DNA from: a virus
Length of the DNA: 58,728 nt
Virus record (IMG/VR): IMGVR_UViG_3300032046_000029
Coordinates: 1-58,728 of that record
Strand: one strand, 5' to 3'
The notes beneath the pieces were generated by a model. That model was not told the origin of the DNA, ran no database searches, and was given only the letters and a program-made list of their open reading frames with translations. The position numbers and the translations under genes were made by a program. Positions 55,201-58,728 of the stretch are shown here, piece by piece; position 1 is the first letter of the stretch, and the number at the start of each line of letters is the position of its first letter.

Positions 55201-55634
55201 TTTTCTCCAGCGACGGCGGCCAGGTCTTGTGCGACACGAGCCAGGTCGGTAGCCTTGTTTAAGTCAAGCTGGCTCGTTACCATACGAGTGATGGAACTAC
55301 GGGCTTGACTGGTAGTAATGCCAAGGCCTTTGACGCTGGCCTCCAGCGCATCGAGTTGTGCGGCGTTATAGCCAGCGTTCTGGCCGACCACGTGCATGGA
55401 CAGCGCCAGCACTTCGTTGCGCATGGCGATCTGGACGGAGGAGGAGATCAACCCCTTACCCGCATCGGCGATCCCGCCGAATATCTTCTGGAGTTGGGCA
55501 CCGGCCGCGGCCAGGCGCTCGACCGTGGCGGACTTGGCGACGGTCTCCAGCGCAGCTTGTACCCGCCCTAGCGCACCCTCGGCACCGGAGGAGTCCCCCG
55601 CTATTTCGAGTAAGACCTTCTCGTTTGCTGTCAT
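52278..55634 (-). CDS. tape measure protein
   Basis: 1118 residues, the longest product. The N-terminal 200 residues resemble tape measure starts (VLLEIAGDSSGAEGALGRVQ, then a long helix). A hydrophobic segment (VIAILLILVTGISVLGVAFG and VVILAVLAAAAAALYVVW) is about residues 265-335, followed by repeated Trp-containing helices (e.g. WDLVKKIIVPLFG, FLTTIQRLLAGEG). Such proteins set tail length and are injected with DNA. The preceding gene pair is the usual tail assembly chaperone pair. Confidence 0.88.
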   Translation of the reverse strand: MTANEKVLLEIAGDSSGAEGALGRVQAALETVAKSATVERLAAAGAQLQKIFGGIADAGKGLISSSVQIAMRNEVLALSMHVVGQNAGYNAAQLDALEASVKGLGITTSQARSSITRMVTSQLDLNKATDLARVAQDLAAVAGENSSDTFGKLMDSIGALQPRMLREYNIVATTNQILGDLANSTDSAAKRNRFLEYILNEGAKTAGVYEQSLSLVGKRMTSLPRLIEEAKAALGKYFIPIWGVGVDILSKFLKAFEALPEGTKKVIAILLILVTGISVLGVAFGGLLVVLPTLIAGFTALSAAASPILAIVAPIVVILAVLAAAAAALYVVWTQNWGGIRTAVQAAWATVKPLLDQFVALFTGWGAQIWGQMRAIGTAIWDLVKKIIVPLFGDLAFAVKGIDWASIFGDLSNALNVVGGLITGFLTTIQRLLAGEGTKAFSSLGDAALNGLTMVALVFDKYIKRALLWGWNLIVQVANGISKAAQSVLTKVMTTIGNIIKRFIGASSPPEEGPLSNIAKWGRGLMNTYLRAFQTADFGMLKEMLSPIRQALDMAVRAGDLKEVDLGQVFATAREQVAGLIATFNETGEISEEQLGKIAETLGAGSEEYVKMIRLQLQYQQAQRSLASVQEEVAAAEKRGFVSADLKKKLSLAESAAKAAEDQYNWQQAYLEAQQESADIQIQMLEAMQDLADALRDANIAPVEPAVGEGADAGDYIAPELGLGDLEEEGKNIEAKLGQMTPEFQAMKQKVEDAILSIQNFIALPLEGKLMTVATWLGNATGIDFPGYLQSIFDIADQIEEEGLLTVVTGWVDKGLAYIEDNWEDWAKSVGEWIYGVFTTAITFLTEKIAEAEVALDTWFGGIVERWKTWISLRVPEWAASVKDKFVTLMQTFLTLLATTTPVWIARIVIWFANIISTFITRVLAKIDEWAERLKEVGERIVVKIREGLYAAWDLAVRIGELISGLFDTLMAGTWFTNLVEAGKEIVKSIAKGVWAEWQEFLADFEALLRSLGAYLPWSEPKNPRSPLRNLAGAGRALVENFASGIDFAPLRGTLQAELKRTQGVLDAGLGGVTIHQNIEGGLIFPNVRDGRGAQGVRVGIDRQALAALMAARTGGIA

Positions 55635-55637
55635 AGC

Positions 55638-55665
55638 CTATCGCATTGCTATCATAAAATCATAG
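55638..55665. repeat. 28-bp palindrome, copy 28
   Basis: CTATCG arm, right arm TCATAG; on the minus strand the core reads TTATGATAGCAA. Directly upstream of the tape measure start. Confidence 0.75.
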
Positions 55666-55688
55666 AGGCCCCGCCGTCGGGGCCTCTA
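55663..55688 (-). terminator. hairpin between chaperone and tape measure genes
   Basis: TAGAGGCCCCG, CCGT, CGGGGCCTCTA: an 11-bp stem followed on the minus strand by TGATTTTA. May partly terminate tail transcription. Confidence 0.6.
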
Positions 55689-55735
55689 GGTTCAAGCGGC
55701 TGGGCGCGGGGAGGTTTGGCCCGACCGCCAGTACC

Positions 55736-56008
55736 CTAAATTTCCCGCCGGTCCTTGTTCACTTCCTCGAATTTATGCATCCATTCTGGAAGCCCCGGCC
55801 CATCGGAGCGGCCGGCCCCGAGCGTCGATTCGTAGGCCGGCAGGTCCGGCAGGTGTTTCTCTCCGAATGCCTGAGCCAACGCCCGGCTAACTCCGAGTTG
55901 CGTAGCGGAAACCTGTTCGAGCATGGCCTCCCACCTGGCCCGCGCTACGCGCTCGTACTCCTCGATCAGCCACATGGCGGGCTTGCGCGAGATCGCCTCG
56001 TCCGGCAC
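55736..56008 (-). CDS. tail assembly chaperone, second frame
   Basis: 90 residues from ATG at 56008 as an independent frame: AMWLIEEYERVARARWEAML then a polar end. The frame is open upstream (GSLTRLLETLIFEVAAFRHV precedes the ATG) and overlaps the end of the first chaperone in the -1 frame. This is the arrangement of gpG/gpGT-type chaperones made by ribosomal frameshifting. The slip site cannot be pinned down by eye. Confidence 0.6.
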   Translation of the reverse strand: MPDEAISRKPAMWLIEEYERVARARWEAMLEQVSATQLGVSRALAQAFGEKHLPDLPAYESTLGAGRSDGPGLPEWMHKFEEVNKDRREI

Positions 56009-56055
56009 GTGCCGGAAGGCGGCAACCTCGAAGATCAGCGTTTCGAGCAGTCGCG

Positions 56056-56499
56056 TCAGAGAGCCGGCGATGGCGGAGAGCCTGGTGCCGGTGCCGGGAT
56101 CGGAATGCTCTGATCCAGCATCGTCCCCAGGCCCTCGATGCCTGTTAAAAAACTCTGGATCGCCTCCACGAGATCGGTGCTCAGTTTCAGATTCAGGAAC
56201 AGCGCGTCCACAATGGGCGCGATCTTGATCCCGTTCTCCTTGAGCCAGTGCTTGCCCTCGCGGTCGTCGTCGAATTGCAGCGCAGCAGATCCAAGGTTGA
56301 TGAGGTCCTGCTCGTCCACCTCGCTCAGCAAGGCAAAGAGCAGGGTCCTACGGCCGGGGTTTTTCATCACCCTGGTCGCGGCCTCCTCGGCCCGCATGGC
56401 CACCCTGCCGATGACCTTGAGGATGCGCAGCGTGATCTCGACGCTCGGCTCCTCAATCTGGAACTCGCGCTCGTTCAGTACGATGGTATTTTCACTCAC
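56056..56499 (-). CDS. tail assembly chaperone, first frame
   Basis: 147 residues from GTG at 56499, five bases after GGGGAGG. Helical, with an acidic start (ENTIVLNEREFQIEEPSVEI) and a C-terminus ending in a Pro/Ala stretch IPIPAPAPGSPPSPAL. It precedes the tape measure and follows the tail tube gene, the canonical chaperone position. Together with the next frame it would give a longer gpGT-like product by a -1 shift. Confidence 0.7.
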   Translation of the reverse strand: MSENTIVLNEREFQIEEPSVEITLRILKVIGRVAMRAEEAATRVMKNPGRRTLLFALLSEVDEQDLINLGSAALQFDDDREGKHWLKENGIKIAPIVDALFLNLKLSTDLVEAIQSFLTGIEGLGTMLDQSIPIPAPAPGSPPSPAL

Positions 56500-56521
56500 A
56501 GTAGCCTCCCCGCTTGGATCG

Positions 56522-57166
56522 TTAATCCTCCTCGAATATCTTGCCGAACTGGCCATCTCCCTCGCTCACGGCCGTATCGGCATTCAGTTTGAACTTGAGC
56601 GGCAGGCTCGACGCCTCGCTGCTCTGAACTACGACCTCGCTCCCGTCCACTTGGGGGATAGCACTGCGGAAGGCGAAGATGCGCAGGCCACCGGACTTGG
56701 GATCTTCCTGCGCCACGGCCAGCAGTCGTTCGGTGAAGGTAAAAGGGGCGTCCAGGTCGAGTGCGTGCTGGGCGACATTGCTACCGCTGCCGGCGACAGT
56801 ACGCTTGTTGCCGCCTTCCCATGCGATCTGGAACGTATCCAGGTCGGTGTGCAGGAGCGCCGTCTCCAGTTCCATCGTCCACTTTTCCGGCTCCCCCTCG
56901 TCCAGGTTCGTCTGCCGCTGGTCCACAGGGATGCCGTCCGACAGGTCGGTGGAGCGTCGGATCGTCACGCCGTCCTCGGTCGTGGGACCGAGGTCGGTCC
57001 AATCGGAGTCCAGGGCGTAGGCCGCCCCGGCGGCTGGCACTGCTGGATTCATGATGTGCTCCAGGATGCCGGGGAACGACGTACCCTCAGGGGCGTACAT
57101 CAGGCGCGACGCCCCCTTGAAGATCTTCGTGCGGGTCACGGTGATGGAATCTATCATCTGAGCCAT
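56522..57166 (-). CDS. major tail tube protein
   Basis: 214 residues. Tail-tube pattern: a loop-rich beta start, SDWTDLGPTTEDGVTIRRST, a central ELETALLHTDLDTFQIAWEG, and a C-terminal domain with ASSLPLKFKLNAD. Its place between the neck genes and the chaperones is that of the tail tube subunit, which polymerises around the tape measure. Family membership is by layout and overall pattern. Confidence 0.75.
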   Translation of the reverse strand: MAQMIDSITVTRTKIFKGASRLMYAPEGTSFPGILEHIMNPAVPAAGAAYALDSDWTDLGPTTEDGVTIRRSTDLSDGIPVDQRQTNLDEGEPEKWTMELETALLHTDLDTFQIAWEGGNKRTVAGSGSNVAQHALDLDAPFTFTERLLAVAQEDPKSGGLRIFAFRSAIPQVDGSEVVVQSSEASSLPLKFKLNADTAVSEGDGQFGKIFEED

Positions 57167-57183
57167 AGAAATACCTCCCTAAC

Positions 57184-57681
57184 TTATCCTAACCATGCGA
57201 CCCGGCGCGCAGTCTGCGCCAGGCCGTACTCGAATTGAGGCGTCATCGCCTCGATTGCGTCTGGAATGAACGGATGCGGGATCGTGCCCGGGTGCCACAC
57301 GCTCCAGGCGAAATGATGCCCGCCCGATTTGTCGATCCAATGCAGGGGATAGCCCTTCGCCAGTTGGGCCGCCGATCCCCCGATGGGGATCTCGTGCGGC
57401 CGGCTGCCCATCGCCAGGATGGGCAAGAGAAACGCGTGCTTGCCCCGGACGTAGAACGTGGCCGTCGTTCTGCTACCCCGTTCGTCCGTGCGGAAGCCGA
57501 TCCCGGCGGCAAACTCTCCTGTGCGTTTAGGAGCATAATGCTGTAGAGTGCTCACCATTGAGCGGGCCAGGTTGCGTATCGTATCGCGCCGGGCAGCTGC
57601 CAGTTCAGGCGTGCGCCTGGCCAATCGGCCTTGCACGTCCCGGTAGCCCATCACTTCCATCTTGAGTAGCGGCCCGGCCAT
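57184..57681 (-). CDS. HK97 gp10-like neck protein
   Basis: 165 residues. Matches the HK97-gp10 family: an N-terminal helix with VMGYRDVQGRLARR, LARSMVSTLQHYAPKRTGEF, the strand region GSRPHEIPIGG and a C-terminal GTIPHPFIPDAIEAM. These proteins sit at the head-tail joining region. The gene overlaps its upstream neighbour at 57681. Palindrome-like copy 29 lies within it. Confidence 0.85.
   Translation of the reverse strand: MAGPLLKMEVMGYRDVQGRLARRTPELAAARRDTIRNLARSMVSTLQHYAPKRTGEFAAGIGFRTDERGSRTTATFYVRGKHAFLLPILAMGSRPHEIPIGGSAAQLAKGYPLHWIDKSGGHHFAWSVWHPGTIPHPFIPDAIEAMTPQFEYGLAQTARRVAWLG
57519..57546. repeat. 28-bp palindrome-like sequence, copy 29, inside a gene
   Basis: CTGTGC arm, core TTAGGAGCATAA, right arm CTGTAG. 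The only candidate copy inside a coding region, so it may be chance. Confidence 0.35.
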
Positions 57682-58208
57682 TACGATCCCTCCAACTTCA
57701 CGACGATGCGCCCGCCCTGGATGAAGTCCACATCGGCGGCGTCGAACATGTCAGCATCGGCCTGCTTGGCGGCGTGGCGAGATGCTTCGCTCAGATGCAC
57801 CTCTGGCTCCCAGTCGGCTTGCATGTAGGCGTTGATGTATTGCTCCTCTTGCAGTACGGCGCAGATCGCCTCGGCGTACCGGCAGGCTACCTTGTTGACC
57901 GTCGTTTCGTCTACGGCCACGACGAAGAAATCCGTGAACAGGTTCAAATCCTGCTCCTGGTAGCCCCACCGGGCCGGCCTGGCCTGCGGCATTCGTTCGG
58001 CCACGACTACGGCCACGAACGGAAAGGCGACCGAGTCCATTTCCAGGACTGTGGGTTTATGTCCGAAAAACCACGTCACAGGATCGGGCAACGTGACAGG
58101 ATCCCCCTCGATAACCCAGGCGGCTTCCACCACATCGAGCGCGCTGGAGAGTCGCGCCTGGAGCCGGGCCTGCAATGCCCTTCCCGTCTTTTCCGCGTCG
58201 AATGCCAT
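57681..58208 (-). CDS. tail completion / terminator-like protein
   Basis: 175 residues. Begins with a helix (DAEKTGRALQARLQARLSSA) and a strand-rich middle (VAFPFVAVVVAERMPQARPA; LFTDFFVVAVDETTV), with a C-terminal end FIQGGRIVVKLEGS. Its position between the small head/neck proteins and the gp10-like gene suggests a tail completion role. No firm motif. Confidence 0.55.
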   Translation of the reverse strand: MAFDAEKTGRALQARLQARLSSALDVVEAAWVIEGDPVTLPDPVTWFFGHKPTVLEMDSVAFPFVAVVVAERMPQARPARWGYQEQDLNLFTDFFVVAVDETTVNKVACRYAEAICAVLQEEQYINAYMQADWEPEVHLSEASRHAAKQADADMFDAADVDFIQGGRIVVKLEGS

Positions 58209-58216
58209 ACTCTACC

Positions 58217-58528
58217 TCATAGGTTCGCGTGCACGTCGAACCGGTGCACGTCCGTGTACCAGGTGCCAGACGGGAGGACTACTTTCCCCTGCAACTTCCA
58301 ACCGCCGACCTGGTCTATGTCACCGCTCACCGTCGTGTATTGCATCTTGCCGTCGGTACCATTGGTGGTAGGCATAGCGGTCTTCGTGACCTTGCTCCCA
58401 TCCGGCTTCTTGAACGTGAGTTGTTTCGTCGTCGCACCGGAGATGTCCACTACGTGCCCGGTATCGTCCGCCACCGTTCCGACGAACACCGTTCCAATAT
58501 CTCCGAGATGTATTTCGTTTGCTGGCAT
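58217..58528 (-). CDS. small beta-rich neck/virion protein
   Basis: 103 residues from ATG at 58528, two bases after the upstream stop. Strand pattern NEIHLGDIGTVFVGTVADDT, LTFKKPDGSKVTKTAM and YTTVSGDIDQVGGWKLQGKV with a C-terminal strand near FDVHANL. Short proteins with this order occur in siphovirus structural operons, often annotated as neck or baseplate-upper-domain-like. Function not established. Confidence 0.6.
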   Translation of the reverse strand: MPANEIHLGDIGTVFVGTVADDTGHVVDISGATTKQLTFKKPDGSKVTKTAMPTTNGTDGKMQYTTVSGDIDQVGGWKLQGKVVLPSGTWYTDVHRFDVHANL

Positions 58529-58529
58529 G

Positions 58530-58728
58530 CTATATCCCCAATGCCTCGTCCTGCTCCTGCTCTGTACGTAGTACCTCTGCCCACTCTCGATCTACGTGCA
58601 ACGTCCCTGCCCATTCCCGGTCTACGTCCAGCGTTCCCGTCCACTCCTGGTCCACGTACAATGCCCCTGCCCACCTTTGATCTATGTACAGAGTGGCCGC
58701 CCAGGCGACTACCAGGATGACTATCGGC
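58530..58728 (-). CDS. C-terminus of a 10-residue-repeat protein (gene cut by window edge)
   Basis: 65 residues remain of a larger gene, ending at 58530. A hydrophobic start (PIVILVVAWAATLY) leads into four and a half imperfect 10-residue units built as L-x-V-D-x-E-W-A-G-T (e.g. LYVDQEWTGT, LDVDREWAGT), each coded by 30 bp. The gene belongs to the head or neck part of the tail operon. No known function. Confidence 0.65.
   Translation of the reverse strand, partial: PIVILVVAWAATLYIDQRWAGALYVDQEWTGTLDVDREWAGTLHVDREWAEVLRTEQEQDEALGI

Noticed and set aside
1-58728. A complete circular phage genome, because minus-strand structural genes lie at both ends.
   Set aside because: Major capsid, protease and further connector genes are missing between the MuF-like/glycosyltransferase end and the repeat-protein end, and both edge genes are truncated.

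Overview
The window is a large part of a tailed bacteriophage genome with siphovirus-type architecture and high G+C content. It has a GpA-type large terminase, a Mu-type portal and MuF-like head protein, a 1118-residue tape measure, a tail tube protein, and a holin/amidase lysis set. A tyrosine integrase, an antitoxin-like regulator and two perfectly consensus divergent promoters overlapped by a repeated operator-like palindrome suggest a temperate phage. The host uses sigma70-type promoters. Weak hints (Pro/Thr-rich anchor typical of Chloroflexota, a lone anaerobic NrdG, a Ycf46/Ycf35/DUF2997 cluster) point to an environmental, possibly anaerobic Chloroflexota-like host, but this is inference.

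Layout. From 1 to 11.0 kb genes run on the minus strand, in transcription order: two small genes, holin-like protein, amidase, two-helix membrane protein, ParB-like protein, fused C5 methyltransferase, small and large terminase, repeat-containing small protein, Pro-rich anchored protein, HNH endonuclease, portal, MuF-like protein with an intein, and the start of a glycosyltransferase-like gene cut by the window edge. From 11.2 to 46.9 kb genes run on the plus strand: a Phd-like protein, a membrane/winged-helix protein and FtsK-like translocase, a replication initiator and DnaC-like loader, two adjacent sigma-like factors, recombination and replication genes (RecT-like, RuvC-like, beta clamp), an AAA+/DUF1257/DUF2997 module, methyltransferases, integrase, an IS110-type transposase fragment, a 1.4-kb structured non-coding region, and a series of small genes with structured leaders. 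From 47.0 to 58.7 kb the minus strand carries tail genes. Convergent transcription meets at about 46.9 kb. Major capsid and protease genes are missing, so the window is not a closed genome.

Regulation. Two repeat families run through the window. One is a 28-bp palindrome (29 copies found by eye, nearly all intergenic, on both arms) that looks like a dispersed operator or stoperator. The other is a 33-nt promoter-like element (TTGCAC, 21 nt, CTATrG; 12 copies, all plus strand), probably read by one of the two phage sigma-like factors. A few ordinary sigma70 promoters drive the divergent switch region, the replication region, a small RNA gene and the endonuclease nested in the intein.

Most unusual features: (1) an intein whose linker carries, on the opposite strand and with its own promoter, an EDxHD-type homing endonuclease; (2) a repeated structured RNA with a tRNA-like acceptor/T-arm closing a 195-266 nt domain, next to an IS110-type transposase-domain gene; (3) the palindrome network and the paired sigma factors with their promoter family. 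Start codons were chosen by ribosome binding sites and overlaps. All functions are inferred from motifs seen in the translations; no database search was possible.
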